NCBI RefSeq assembly: GCF_000282135.1
Contig: NZ_AKJW01000061.1
Coordinates: 1-64,000 of the forward strand
Reading direction: 5' to 3'
Length of the DNA stretch: 64,000 nucleotides
DNA from: Herbaspirillum sp. CF444
Lineage (GTDB): Bacteria > Pseudomonadota > Gammaproteobacteria > Burkholderiales > Burkholderiaceae_D
Positions 39,564 through 48,339 of the stretch are shown piece after piece. The notes below the pieces were generated by a model, which made no database searches, had not been told where the DNA came from, and was given only the letters and a program-made list of their open reading frames with translations. The first letter of the stretch is position 1, and every line of letters starts with the position of its first letter. Position numbers and translations under genes: made by a program.

Positions 39564-40430
39564 ATGAACCAACGATATCTACAATGCGGGCGTTATCGCC
39601 TTCCCGTCACGCCGGGGCGAAGGCCTCTGGTGATGGGCATCCTCAACGTCACTCCCGATTCGTTTTCCGACGGCGGTAATTTCCATGCGTTGGAATTCGC
39701 CATTTCGTGCGCCGAGCAGATGATTGCCGACGGCGTCGACATCATCGACATCGGCGGCGAGTCGACGCGGCCGGGCATTCCGCCGGTCCCGCTGGACGAA
39801 GAGCTCAGGCGCGTGATGCCCTTGATCTATGCGTTGCGCGATTGCGGCAAGCCTTTGTCGATCGACACCTACAAGCCGGAAGTCATGCGCGAGGCGCTGA
39901 TTGCCGACGCCGACATGATCAACGACATCAACGGCTTCCGGGCGCCGGGCGCCATCGATGCAGTGAAGGACAGTAGTGCCGGCCTGTGCGTCATGCACAT
40001 GCAGGGCGAGCCGCAGACCATGCAGCAACAGCCTGCATATGGCGACGTGGTCGCGGAAGTGAGCGCCTTCCTGCGGCAACGCGTGGGCGCGCTGGAAGCC
40101 GCCGGCGTGGAGCACGACCGTCTGTGCATCGATCCCGGTTTTGGCTTCGGCAAGGATGTCGGACACAACTACGCCTTGCTCAGGAACACGCGCCGACTGA
40201 TCCAGGAACTGGGCCTGCCGCTGCTGGCCGGCATGTCGCGCAAGTCGATGATCGGCGCCATCACCGGCAAGCCGCTGGACCAGCGCCTGGCCGGCAGCAT
40301 CGGCGCGGCCTTGGCAGCGGCGGCGCAAGGTGCGATGATTATCCGCGTGCACGATGTCGCGGAGACTGTCGATGCGCTCAATGTCTGGCACGCCGGCATG
40401 ACGGACGCGACCGGCATCCGGGAATATTGA
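39564..40430 (+). CDS. folP: Dihydropteroate synthase
   Basis: This 288-aa enzyme joins pterin pyrophosphate and p-aminobenzoate in folate synthesis and is the sulfonamide target. Motifs are MGILNVTPDSFSDGG, GGESTRPGIPPV and the C-terminal SIGAALAAAAQGAMIIRVHDV. It has the standard length. It lies between ftsH and glmM, the usual order. Confidence 0.97.
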   Translation: MNQRYLQCGRYRLPVTPGRRPLVMGILNVTPDSFSDGGNFHALEFAISCAEQMIADGVDIIDIGGESTRPGIPPVPLDEELRRVMPLIYALRDCGKPLSIDTYKPEVMREALIADADMINDINGFRAPGAIDAVKDSSAGLCVMHMQGEPQTMQQQPAYGDVVAEVSAFLRQRVGALEAAGVEHDRLCIDPGFGFGKDVGHNYALLRNTRRLIQELGLPLLAGMSRKSMIGAITGKPLDQRLAGSIGAALAAAAQGAMIIRVHDVAETVDALNVWHAGMTDATGIREY

Positions 40431-40474
40431 TAAAAAGTTTATAAAAAGACTCTTCAAGAGGAAACACAGGAATC

Positions 40475-41812
40475 ATGGCTGGAAAATATTTTGGCACCGA
40501 TGGTGTGCGTGGACGTGTTGGCGTTGCGCCGATTACTCCTGATTTCGTCATGCGTCTCGGCTACGCTGCCGGCAAGGTGCTGACCAAGTCGTGGGCCTCG
40601 TCGGCCAAGCCGACGGTATTGATCGGCAAGGACACCCGCATTTCCGGCTACATGCTGGAAGCCGCACTGGAAGCCGGATTTGCCGCCGCCGGCGTGGACG
40701 TGATGCTGGCCGGTCCGGTGCCGACGCCTGCCGTTGCCTACCTCACGCGCGCATTGCGCCTGTCGGCCGGCGTGGTGATCTCTGCCTCGCACAATCCCTA
40801 TCACGACAACGGCATCAAATTCTTCTCGGCCTCCGGAAACAAGCTGCCTGACGCAGTGGAGGCAGAGATCGAAGCCGAACTCGACACGCCGATGAGCTGC
40901 GTGTCGTCGGAAAAGCTGGGCAAGGCAAAGCGCCTGGACGACGCCCAGGGACGCTACATCGAATTCTGCAAGAGCACCTTCCCCAACGATCTCGACCTGC
41001 ACGGCATGCGCATCGTCGTCGATTGCGCACATGGAGCCGCTTACAACATTGCACCGCATGTTTTCCACGAACTGGGCGCCGAAGTCATCAATATCGGCAA
41101 TCAGCCCAACGGCCTGAACATCAATGAAGGCTTCGGTGCGACCGCGCCGGAAGCCTTGTCCAAATCGGTACGCGCCAATCACGCCGACGTCGGCATTGCG
41201 CTGGACGGCGACGCCGACCGTCTGGTGATGGTGGATGCCGCCGGTCGCATCTACAACGGCGACGAGCTGCTGTACGTGATGGTCAAGGACCGTCTGGCGA
41301 GCGGCCCGGTGCCGGGCGCGGTCGGCACGCTGATGACCAACATGGCGCTGGAAGTCGCCTTCAAGAAAATGGGCATCGGTTTTGCGCGCGCCAAGGTCGG
41401 CGATCGCTACGTGCTGGAGACCATGCAGGAGCGCGGCTGGCTGCTCGGCGGCGAAGGCTCCGGCCACTTGCTGTGCCTCGACAAGCACACCACCGGCGAT
41501 GGTATCGTGTCGGCGCTGCAGGTCATGTCGGCGCTCAAGCGCTCGGGCCAGAGCCTGGCAGGGATGACGGCGGATATCCGCATGTATCCGCAAGCCTTGA
41601 TCAACGTGAAGATCCCGGCCGGTTTCGACTGGAAAACCAATCCCGGCATGCAAGCCGAAAAGGATGCCGTCGAGAAGGCGCTCGGCGACACCGGTCGCGT
41701 CTTGATTCGCCCCTCCGGCACCGAGCCGCTGATTCGCGTCATGGTGGAAGCGCAGCAGGCGGAGACGGCGCAGGCGATGGCCAAGAGAATTGCTGATAAA
41801 GTAGCCGCCTGA
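40475..41812 (+). CDS. glmM: Phosphoglucosamine mutase
   Basis: This 445-aa enzyme converts glucosamine-6-phosphate to glucosamine-1-phosphate for UDP-GlcNAc and cell-wall synthesis. The phosphoserine loop reads [16 protein letters not shown], the metal site DGDADR and the C-terminal phosphate loop [14 protein letters not shown]. It follows folP by 44 bp with AGGAA before the ATG, so both are likely on one transcript. Confidence 0.97.
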   Translation: MAGKYFGTDGVRGRVGVAPITPDFVMRLGYAAGKVLTKSWASSAKPTVLIGKDTRISGYMLEAALEAGFAAAGVDVMLAGPVPTPAVAYLTRALRLSAGVVISASHNPYHDNGIKFFSASGNKLPDAVEAEIEAELDTPMSCVSSEKLGKAKRLDDAQGRYIEFCKSTFPNDLDLHGMRIVVDCAHGAAYNIAPHVFHELGAEVINIGNQPNGLNINEGFGATAPEALSKSVRANHADVGIALDGDADRLVMVDAAGRIYNGDELLYVMVKDRLASGPVPGAVGTLMTNMALEVAFKKMGIGFARAKVGDRYVLETMQERGWLLGGEGSGHLLCLDKHTTGDGIVSALQVMSALKRSGQSLAGMTADIRMYPQALINVKIPAGFDWKTNPGMQAEKDAVEKALGDTGRVLIRPSGTEPLIRVMVEAQQAETAQAMAKRIADKVAA

Positions 41813-41886
41813 GAAGGCGCGCAGGACAGCGGTAAATCGCTGTCTCCGATCACGCCGCCAACCACTACAAATCAAAATAGCAGCGC

Positions 41887-42588
41887 ATGTCAAAAGATCA
41901 GCCACACATCTTGTTAGTCGAAGACGAGCCGAGCATCGCCGAGTTATTGCGTTTCACGATGCAGGGCGCAGGCTTCGCCACCAGCATCGCCAGCGATGCC
42001 GCAGAAGCGCGCAAGCTCGTCGCGACGGTTTTGCCGCAACTGGTGCTGCTGGACTGGATGCTGCCGGATACGTCGGGACTGGCGCTGCTGAGCGAGTGGC
42101 GCAGGGATGCGCGTACCGCGGCCTTGCCGGTCATCATGCTGACCGCGAAGGGCATGGAAGAGGACAAGGTCAAGGGCTTGAACGAAGGCGCCGATGACTA
42201 CGTCACCAAGCCGTTTTCACCGAAAGAACTGGTGGCGCGGGTGCAGGCGCTGTTGCGCCGCAAGGCGCCGGAAGTCGGCCAGCAGAGCTTGTCCTACGGT
42301 TTGCTCGGCATCGACACCGAGCGCCATCGCGTCACCGTCGACAAGGACGAGATCGAGCTGGATCAGGCGGAATTCAAACTCTTGCGCTACCTGGTCGCGC
42401 ATCCGGAACGCATCTTTTCACGCGCCCAGTTGCTCGACAAAGTCTGGGGCGACCATACCTTCATCGAAGAACGCACCGTCGACGTCCACATCATGCGCCT
42501 GCGCAAGTCGCTGGGCGCTGCCGCCGACTACGTGAAGACCGTGCGCGGCATGGGCTACAAGCTCAGCATGGAAGCAAAAAGCGGTTAA
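41887..42588 (+). CDS. PhoB-like OmpR-family response regulator, no kinase gene alongside
   Basis: This 233-aa regulator has a receiver domain with Asp56 as phospho-acceptor (LVLLDWMLPDTSG), Thr in IMLTAKG and Lys in VTKPFSP. The winged helix resembles PhoB (SRAQLLDKVWGDHTFIEERTVDVHIMRLRKSL). PhoB activates phosphate-starvation genes. It is followed by convergent cytochrome genes and has no phoR, phoU or pst gene next to it in this window, so PhoB identity rests on sequence alone. No Shine-Dalgarno is seen before the ATG. Confidence 0.85.
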   Translation: MSKDQPHILLVEDEPSIAELLRFTMQGAGFATSIASDAAEARKLVATVLPQLVLLDWMLPDTSGLALLSEWRRDARTAALPVIMLTAKGMEEDKVKGLNEGADDYVTKPFSPKELVARVQALLRRKAPEVGQQSLSYGLLGIDTERHRVTVDKDEIELDQAEFKLLRYLVAHPERIFSRAQLLDKVWGDHTFIEERTVDVHIMRLRKSLGAAADYVKTVRGMGYKLSMEAKSG

Positions 42589-42604
42589 TCTGGTAGTTCG
42601 AGCA

Positions 42605-42623
42605 TCCGGCCGTTCGGGCCGGA
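42605..42623. terminator. Hairpin between the PhoB-like gene and cytochrome genes
   Basis: TCCGGCC-GTTCG-GGCCGGA (42605-42623) is a perfect 7-bp GC stem in the convergent gap. Only a short T-stretch follows, so termination strength is uncertain. Confidence 0.5.
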
Positions 42624-42642
42624 CGTCGCTTTCACCCCAGTC

Positions 42643-43929
42643 TTAATCCAGCGGAATCGAACGGTAGCGATTCACCTCTTGCGGCGACACGAAGCCGGCG
42701 CGATTTTCCCAGCTGTTCCTGATGTAAGACACCACCGCGGCAACTTCCTGATCGTTCAAGGCCTGGCCGAACGGCGGCATGCCGTAGGGACGAGGGTTGC
42801 CTTCGGTCGCCGGCGGGAAGCCGCCGTTGAGCACCATGCGGATCGGATTGACGGCGGAGCCCATCGTCAGCGCACGATTGCCGCTCATCGGCGGATAAGC
42901 GGGCGGCATGCCCTGGCCGTTGGCTTTGTGGCACTCGGCGCATTGCTGCTCATAGATCTTGCTGCCGGTTTGCAGGATGCGATCGGCCGTCGCCTTGTCC
43001 GGCTGTGCCGTATCGAGCGCCGGCGGCGGATCGTTTTGCGGCAGCGATTTCAGATAGACCGCCATCGCCCGGATGTCGCTGTCGTTCAGGTGCTGCAGGC
43101 TCTGGCCGACGACTTCCGCCATCGGTCCGAACACCGTGCTGCGCGGCGATACGCCGGTCTTCAACAATGCGGTGATGTGTTCCGTTTCCCATTTTCCGAG
43201 TCCGGCTTCGGCATCGGACGTCAATGAGGGCGCATACCAGTTCATGATCGGTATCAGGCCGCCGGCCAGGTCGGATTTGTCCATGGTGGCGCCGAATGCG
43301 TTGCGGGTGGTATGGCAGGCGCTGCAATGGCCGAGTCCTTGCACCAGGTAGGCGCCGCGATTCCATTCCACCGACTGTTTGTCTTCCGGCGCATACGAGC
43401 CTGGCGTGAAGTACAGGGCGCGCCATCCGGCCAGCAGGATGCGGTAGTTGTAGGGGAAGCGCAGCGCGTGCTCCTGATTGACCTGGCGCACCGGCTTGAC
43501 GGTCTGCAGGTAGGCGAACAGAGCGTCGGCGTCTTCACGCGTGACCTTGGTGTAATTCGGATAGGGGAACGCCGGATAAAGGAAGCTGCCGTCCTTAGCC
43601 TTGCCGTGATGCAGCGCGCGCCAGAAATCTTTCGCGCTCCAGCTGCCCAGCCCGGTTTCCTTGTCGGCGGTGATGTTGGGAGCGTACAGCGTGCCGAACG
43701 GCGTCGGGATCGCGCGTCCGCCGGCATAAGGCTGGCCGCCGCGCGCCGTGTGGCAGGCCATGCAGTCGCCGGCGCGGGCCAGATAGGCGCCCCGCGCGAC
43801 CTGCTGTTCCGTATTGACCGGCACAGGCTGCTGCGCCGGGGCGTCGTCGTGGTCGATGAACTCCATGCCGATGAGGATGGCGGGAACGGCGATGATCAAT
43901 AGCAGGAGCGCCAGCAAGATGCGTTTCAT
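42643..43929 (-). CDS. Triheme cytochrome c, alcohol-dehydrogenase-subunit-like
   Basis: The 428-aa protein has an N-terminal membrane anchor/signal (residues 3-22) and three heme c sites: CMACH at 56-60, CSACH at 202-206 and CAECH at 330-334. The arrangement matches cytochrome subunits of membrane-bound alcohol, aldehyde and gluconate dehydrogenases that pass electrons to ubiquinone or the chain. AAGGG precedes ATG 43929. No dehydrogenase subunit lies nearby. The diheme cytochrome gene is 10 bp upstream. Confidence 0.9.
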   Translation of the reverse strand: MKRILLALLLLIIAVPAILIGMEFIDHDDAPAQQPVPVNTEQQVARGAYLARAGDCMACHTARGGQPYAGGRAIPTPFGTLYAPNITADKETGLGSWSAKDFWRALHHGKAKDGSFLYPAFPYPNYTKVTREDADALFAYLQTVKPVRQVNQEHALRFPYNYRILLAGWRALYFTPGSYAPEDKQSVEWNRGAYLVQGLGHCSACHTTRNAFGATMDKSDLAGGLIPIMNWYAPSLTSDAEAGLGKWETEHITALLKTGVSPRSTVFGPMAEVVGQSLQHLNDSDIRAMAVYLKSLPQNDPPPALDTAQPDKATADRILQTGSKIYEQQCAECHKANGQGMPPAYPPMSGNRALTMGSAVNPIRMVLNGGFPPATEGNPRPYGMPPFGQALNDQEVAAVVSYIRNSWENRAGFVSPQEVNRYRSIPLD

Positions 43930-43939
43930 GACCCGACCC

Positions 43940-44674
43940 TTATTCTGTGACGCTGCCGCAGGCCAGCGGCAGCTTGACGGTCGTTGCCGCTGTCGGTACC
44001 GCGCCTTCCGGTACGGTCTGGGCGGCGAGCCAGCTGCTGGCGGCATTGATGTCTTCCAGCGTCAGCTTTTGCGTGATCTGGGCCATGCAGTCGGGCGCTT
44101 TTGCTTTGCGCACGCCATTCCTCCAGGCGCCGAATTGCGAGTTGATGTAGTCGCGCGGCAAACCGATCAGGCCCGGAACGGCAGGCGCCACGCCGGTCAG
44201 CGCCTGGCCGTGGCAGGCGATGCAGGCCGGCACTTTCTTGCTGCTGTCGCCGTTCATGACCAGGTTGCGGCCGCGTTCCAGTACTGCCGGCGTGGCGTCG
44301 CCCGGTTGCGGCGCCGGGTAGGGCGGATGCTGTTCGGAAAAGTAGTTGGCGATCTCGTGCAGGTAGGCGTCGGAGAGATGATCCAGCAGATAAGTCATCA
44401 GCGGATACTGGCGACGGCCGTCGCGGAAATTGGTGAGCTGGTTGAACAGGTAGCCCTCCGGCTTGCCGGCGATGCGCGGATAAAAGCCGTCGCTGGAGGC
44501 GCGGCCCTCCTTGCCGTGGCAGGCAGTGCAGGCGACGACGCGCTGGGCGATGGTATCCGGCAGTGTTTGTTGCGATTGGGCGTGCACAGTCGGTAACAGG
44601 CAGGTCATCAGCATCGCGGACAATGCAAGGATGCAACGACGAGCAGACATCAGAGAAGACATAAGGCTGGCCAT
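43940..44674 (-). CDS. Diheme cytochrome c, c4-type
   Basis: The 244-aa exported protein has a signal peptide ending TVHAQ (near residue 32) and two heme c sites, CTACH at 49-53 and CIACH at 151-155. The repeat of two similar cytochrome domains resembles cytochrome c4. The start is uncertain: ATG at 44674, 44662 and 44650 are all in frame and none has a good Shine-Dalgarno. It forms an operon with the triheme cytochrome and is divergent from an ECF sigma gene. Confidence 0.88.
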   Translation of the reverse strand: MASLMSSLMSARRCILALSAMLMTCLLPTVHAQSQQTLPDTIAQRVVACTACHGKEGRASSDGFYPRIAGKPEGYLFNQLTNFRDGRRQYPLMTYLLDHLSDAYLHEIANYFSEQHPPYPAPQPGDATPAVLERGRNLVMNGDSSKKVPACIACHGQALTGVAPAVPGLIGLPRDYINSQFGAWRNGVRKAKAPDCMAQITQKLTLEDINAASSWLAAQTVPEGAVPTAATTVKLPLACGSVTE

Positions 44675-44855
44675 ATAAATAATCGTTGTAAGTTATATGC
44701 GGCGAGCTGATCGTATAACTGATCGCAATGTTTGCATTGTATAAGAGCAGCCGTTTATCATGCCTGCACACGAACAGCGCGAAAATCCAAGTACAGTAGC
44801 GTTTTTGTCGTATTTGTTGCCGTACAGATCAATTCCACAAGACAGACGAATCCCC

Positions 44856-45425
44856 ATGACCGACAAGTCGTTTGAACAGTCCGTGATCGCCGAGCGTAGC
44901 ATGCTGGTCAAGTTTGCACGCCTGCATGTGCAGGAAGACGCGGCCGAGGACGTGGCGCAGGAAACCTTGCTGGCGGCTTTGCAGAATCCGGCATCCTATT
45001 CGGGCAAGTCATCGCTGCGCACCTGGCTGGTCGGCATCCTCAAGCATAAAATCGTCGACCTGATCCGCAAGGAAAAGAAATACGTCCAGATTACGCAGGA
45101 AGAAACCGGCGATCCGAGCGACTTCGACGTGCTGTTCGACGAAACCGGACATTGGGCCGAGGCGCCCGCCGACTGGGGCAATCCGGCCGAAACCCTGCAG
45201 CAGTCGCAGTTCTTCGACATCATGGATTTTTGCGTGAACAAGCTGACGCCGGTCATGGCGCGGGTGTTTTCCATGCGCGAACTGTTCGAGTTCGAGATCG
45301 CCGAAATCTGCAAGGAACTCAAGATCACCACCGGCAACTGCAGCGTGCTGCTGTATCGCGCCCGCATGCAACTGCGTCTGTGCCTGGACCAGAACTGGTT
45401 CGAGGGTCGTGCAAGCCGTGCGTGA
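44856..45425 (+). CDS. ECF-type sigma-70 factor
   Basis: The 189-aa protein has sigma region 2 (AEDVAQETLLAAL, SSLRTWLVGILKHKIVDLIRK) and region 4 (FEIAEICKELKITTGNCSVLLYRARMQLR). Region 3 is absent, as in ECF factors. I start at ATG 44856; a frame from 44760 adds 32 unrelated residues. Many relatives are followed by a small zinc-finger anti-sigma gene, but here the tRNA gene begins 55 bp downstream. The divergent cytochrome operon is a candidate target. Confidence 0.88.
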   Translation: MTDKSFEQSVIAERSMLVKFARLHVQEDAAEDVAQETLLAALQNPASYSGKSSLRTWLVGILKHKIVDLIRKEKKYVQITQEETGDPSDFDVLFDETGHWAEAPADWGNPAETLQQSQFFDIMDFCVNKLTPVMARVFSMRELFEFEIAEICKELKITTGNCSVLLYRARMQLRLCLDQNWFEGRASRA

Positions 45426-45442
45426 GATTCTGCCCGCGCGCC

Positions 45443-45471
45443 TTTCCATACCCGCCCACACCCGCTACAAT
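45443..45471 (+). promoter_or_regulatory. Promoter of the tRNA-Arg gene
   Basis: TTTCCA (45443-45448), a 17-nt spacer and TACAAT (45466-45471) stand 9 nt before the tRNA 5' end. A GC-rich discriminator (AGCGCCCAC) follows, typical of stable-RNA promoters. Confidence 0.6.
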
Positions 45472-45480
45472 AGCGCCCAC

Positions 45481-45803
45481 GCCCCCGTAGCTCAGTGGAT
45501 AGAGCGATCCCCTCCTGAATGAATTGGGCACCGGCATCCGAAAGGCGCCGCGTGAATGGAGTCAAATTCGGTGAACCCTGACAGCGCTTGCAGTGCTTAT
45601 GCTGCAAACGGCTGCTGGCAATACCGAGCCAAGCCGCACCGGGTTGTTGTCGTGCGGAAGGTGTAGAGACTAGACGGCTCCGGCCTGCGGACTATATGTC
45701 CATGGCCAAGGTATAGTCCAGACCACAAACAAGTTATTTGGTGGCGAAAGCCATGGTGGTACGAAGGGATAGGTCACACGTTCGATCCGTGTCGGGGGCG
45801 CCA
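45481..45803 (+). tRNA. tRNA-Arg(CCU), split by a group I intron
   Basis: Exon 1 (45481-45516) gives acceptor GCCCCCG, D-arm GCTC/GAGC and anticodon strand ATCCC, ending in loop bases CT-CCT. Exon 2 (45764-45803) gives AA, the strand GGGAT, a variable loop, T-arm ACACG-TTCGATC-CGTGT, acceptor CGGGGGC, G73 and encoded CCA. Joined, the exons form a perfect cloverleaf of 76 nt with anticodon CCU for the AGG codon. The break falls after U36, between anticodon and A37. A terminator follows at 45818. Confidence 0.95.
45517..45763 (+). ncRNA. Group I self-splicing intron (IC3-like) in tRNA-Arg(CCU)
   Basis: This 247-nt intron closely parallels the Azoarcus tRNA-Ile ribozyme. The R element GTGTAGAGACTAGACGGC is at 45661-45678 and the S element AAGGTATAGTCC at 45708-45719; GACTA and TAGTC pair as P7. 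P/Q elements at about 45558-45575 and 45621-45632 pair CGGT with ACCG as P4. P3 is GGAG/CTCC, P8 is CCGCAC/GTGCGG (45634-45639 with 45652-45657), P2 and P9 carry GAAA tetraloops. The guide GGG (45526-45528) pairs with exon CCU, giving the U-G splice pair. The last intron base is G45763. No endonuclease ORF is present. Confidence 0.93.
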
Positions 45804-45817
45804 GACAGGAAGTACAA

Positions 45818-45855
45818 AAAAAGCGCAGAAGATATTGTCTTCTGCGCTTTTTCTT
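45818..45855. terminator. Terminator after tRNA-Arg and mrcA
   Basis: An 11-bp stem, AGCGCAGAAGA (45822-45832) with TCTTCTGCGCT (45838-45848), lies between an A-run and a T-run, so it can end both the tRNA transcript and the convergent mrcA transcript. Confidence 0.85.
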
Positions 45856-45918
45856 TTTGCGGGCCGCCATTCGTGCCTGGTGTTTCCAGGCATTCGCTCC
45901 CGACCTCGGTTTCCGACT

Positions 45919-48339
45919 TTAATGGCCTTGATAAACTTTGTCCCGCTCGACTTGCGCAGGCGGGGCAGAGGTCGGTGCGGCCGGGGATTCGGAGTTCGGA
46001 TTTTTCGACCAGCCGAAGAAATTGGACAAGGCATCGACCACGCCGCCACCTTCCGTACCCAGCGAGGCGACGAAGCCCTCGCCCGGCGAGAAGTTGTCGT
46101 AATAAGGTTCGTTGTCGACAAACCTGATGCCGGCTGGCGCCGGCATGTCGGATTGCGGCACATTTTTGAGCGCGACGCCCATGTAATCCACCCAGATCGG
46201 CAAGGCCAGCTGTGCGCCGAATTCCTTGCTGCCCAGCGTCCTGGGCTGGTCGTAACCCATCCAGACCACGGTCGTCAGCGTGCGCTGATAGCCGGCGAAC
46301 CAGCCGTCCATCGCATCGTTGGTGGTGCCGGTCTTGCCGGCCAGGTCGGTGCGCTTGAGCGTGTTGCTGCGCGCGCCGGTACCGCGTTGGGCGACCGATT
46401 GCAGCAGGCTGGTCATGACGTAGGCGTTGCGTTCGTCGATGGCGCGCGGCGCGTTGTTGCCGACGATCAGCGGGTCTGCCTTGGACAGAACCTTGCCGCG
46501 TGCATCGGCGATTTGCGTGATCAGGTAAGGATTGATCTTGTAGCCGCCGTTGGCGAAGATCGCATAAGCGGACGCCAGCTGCAGCGGCGTGGTCTGGCCG
46601 GCGCCCAGCGCCATGGGCAGGTAAGGCGGCACCTTGTCGATGTCGAAGCCGAAATGGCTGGTGATGAAGTCTTGCGCATATTTCACGCCGATGGCGTCAA
46701 GGGTGCGGATCGCCACCAGATTGACCGATTTTTGCAAGGCGGTGCGCATCGACATGGGACCGGCCGGAGGATCATCATCCTTCGGTTCCCAGTTCGGCTG
46801 GCCGCTGCCGGCAGGGTAGGACACCGGCGCATCGTTGATGATACTGGCCGGGCCGAAGCCTTTTTCCAACGCCGCCGAATAGATGAAAGGCTTGAAGGTC
46901 GAGCCCGGTTGGCGCCACGCCTGCGTCACATGGTTGAAGTTGTTTTGCGTGAAGTCGAAACCTCCGACCAGCGCGCGAATCGCACCATTCTGCGGCGTCA
47001 CCGACACCAGCGTGGCTTCCACTTCAGGCAACTGCACGATCTGCCAGGTTTTCCTGGCGTCCTGCATGACGCGGATGACGGCGCCCGGTGCGATGCGGAT
47101 TTCCTTCTTGGCCTTCGGCCCCAGCGCCGCCGCAACGAATTTGAGCGTGTCGCCGCTCAGCGTGATCTTGTCGCCGCTGCGGATCACGGCCTGGATCTGT
47201 TTCGGATCGGCCGATACTACCACGGCGGCGAGGATGTCGTCGTTGTCCGGATGGTCGTCCATGGCGTCGTCGATGGCCTGTGCGCGATCGTCGTCGCCCG
47301 ACGGCAATTCGATGGTTTCTTCCGGACCGCGATAGCCGTGGCGGCGGTCGTAGTCCATCACGCCCTTGCGCACGGCGTCATAAGCCGCCTTCTGGTCGGC
47401 GGCGTTGATGGTGGTGGTGACGGTGATGCCGTGCGTGTAGGTGTCTTCCTTGTACTGCGCATAGACCATCTGGCGCACCATTTCATTCACGTACTCGGCG
47501 TGGACGTTGTACTGGTTGCCGGGTGCGCGCACCTGGATGTCTTCCTTCACGGCGGCGTCGTATTGCGCTTGCGTGATGTATTCCAGATCCAGCATGCGTT
47601 GAAGGATGTATTGCTGGCGGATGTGGGCGCGCTTCGGGTTGACGATCGGGTTGTAGGCCGACGGCGCCTTCGGCAAGCCGGCCAGCATGGCGGCCTGCGC
47701 CAGCGTGACGTCCTTGATGTCCTTGCCGAAATAGGTGCGTGCCGCTGCGGCAAAGCCGAAGGCGCGTTGACCCAGATAGATCTGGTTCATGTACACCTCA
47801 AGGATCTGGTCCTTGCTCAGCGTGGCTTCGATCTTGTTGGCCAGCAGCACTTCATAGAGTTTGCGCGAGAAGGTTTTTTCCTTTGTCAGGAACACATTGC
47901 GCGCCACCTGCATGGTAATGGTGCTGGCGCCTTGGCTGGCGTGGCCTTTGATCAGGTCGGTCGCCAGTGCGCGTGCGATACCGATGTAGTCGATGCCGCC
48001 ATGCTGATAGAAACGATAATCTTCAATCGCCAGCACCGCGTTCTTCACGTTGGCGGGGATGGCGTCGAGTTTGACCAGGCTGCGCTTTTCTTCGCCGAAT
48101 TCACCGAGCAGGACGTTGTCGGCGGAATAGATGCGCAGCGGAATCTTCGGACGATAGTCGGTGATGACGTCCAGCGACGGCAGGCGCGGATTGATGAAGA
48201 TCAGTGCGTAAGCAATGATCAGCGCGCCGATGATCGCCAGTCCGAGGACCGAGAAGGCGAGGAACTTGGCAATGTTGGGATTCAGAAAACCGCGTTGACG
48301 GGAAGCTTGTGGCAAACGAGAGTTAAAGCGCATGGTCAT
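45919..48339 (-). CDS. mrcA: Penicillin-binding protein 1A
   Basis: This 806-aa bifunctional cell-wall synthase has a membrane anchor at about residues 26-50. The glycosyltransferase domain carries the catalytic Glu106 in AIEDYRFYQHGG and QGASTITMQVARN. An OB-like insert follows. The transpeptidase has the three penicillin-binding motifs: GSTFK (nucleophile Ser), SVN in KSVNLVAIR and KTGTTND. The start may be the ATG at 48339 or at 48333. It is monocistronic and converges on the tRNA-Arg gene. Confidence 0.96.
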   Translation of the reverse strand: MTMRFNSRLPQASRQRGFLNPNIAKFLAFSVLGLAIIGALIIAYALIFINPRLPSLDVITDYRPKIPLRIYSADNVLLGEFGEEKRSLVKLDAIPANVKNAVLAIEDYRFYQHGGIDYIGIARALATDLIKGHASQGASTITMQVARNVFLTKEKTFSRKLYEVLLANKIEATLSKDQILEVYMNQIYLGQRAFGFAAAARTYFGKDIKDVTLAQAAMLAGLPKAPSAYNPIVNPKRAHIRQQYILQRMLDLEYITQAQYDAAVKEDIQVRAPGNQYNVHAEYVNEMVRQMVYAQYKEDTYTHGITVTTTINAADQKAAYDAVRKGVMDYDRRHGYRGPEETIELPSGDDDRAQAIDDAMDDHPDNDDILAAVVVSADPKQIQAVIRSGDKITLSGDTLKFVAAALGPKAKKEIRIAPGAVIRVMQDARKTWQIVQLPEVEATLVSVTPQNGAIRALVGGFDFTQNNFNHVTQAWRQPGSTFKPFIYSAALEKGFGPASIINDAPVSYPAGSGQPNWEPKDDDPPAGPMSMRTALQKSVNLVAIRTLDAIGVKYAQDFITSHFGFDIDKVPPYLPMALGAGQTTPLQLASAYAIFANGGYKINPYLITQIADARGKVLSKADPLIVGNNAPRAIDERNAYVMTSLLQSVAQRGTGARSNTLKRTDLAGKTGTTNDAMDGWFAGYQRTLTTVVWMGYDQPRTLGSKEFGAQLALPIWVDYMGVALKNVPQSDMPAPAGIRFVDNEPYYDNFSPGEGFVASLGTEGGGVVDALSNFFGWSKNPNSESPAAPTSAPPAQVERDKVYQGH

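Noticed and set aside
45517-45763. Homing endonuclease inside the group I intron
   Set aside because: The intron is only 247 nt and its loops are short; no LAGLIDADG, HNH or GIY-YIG coding stretch fits.
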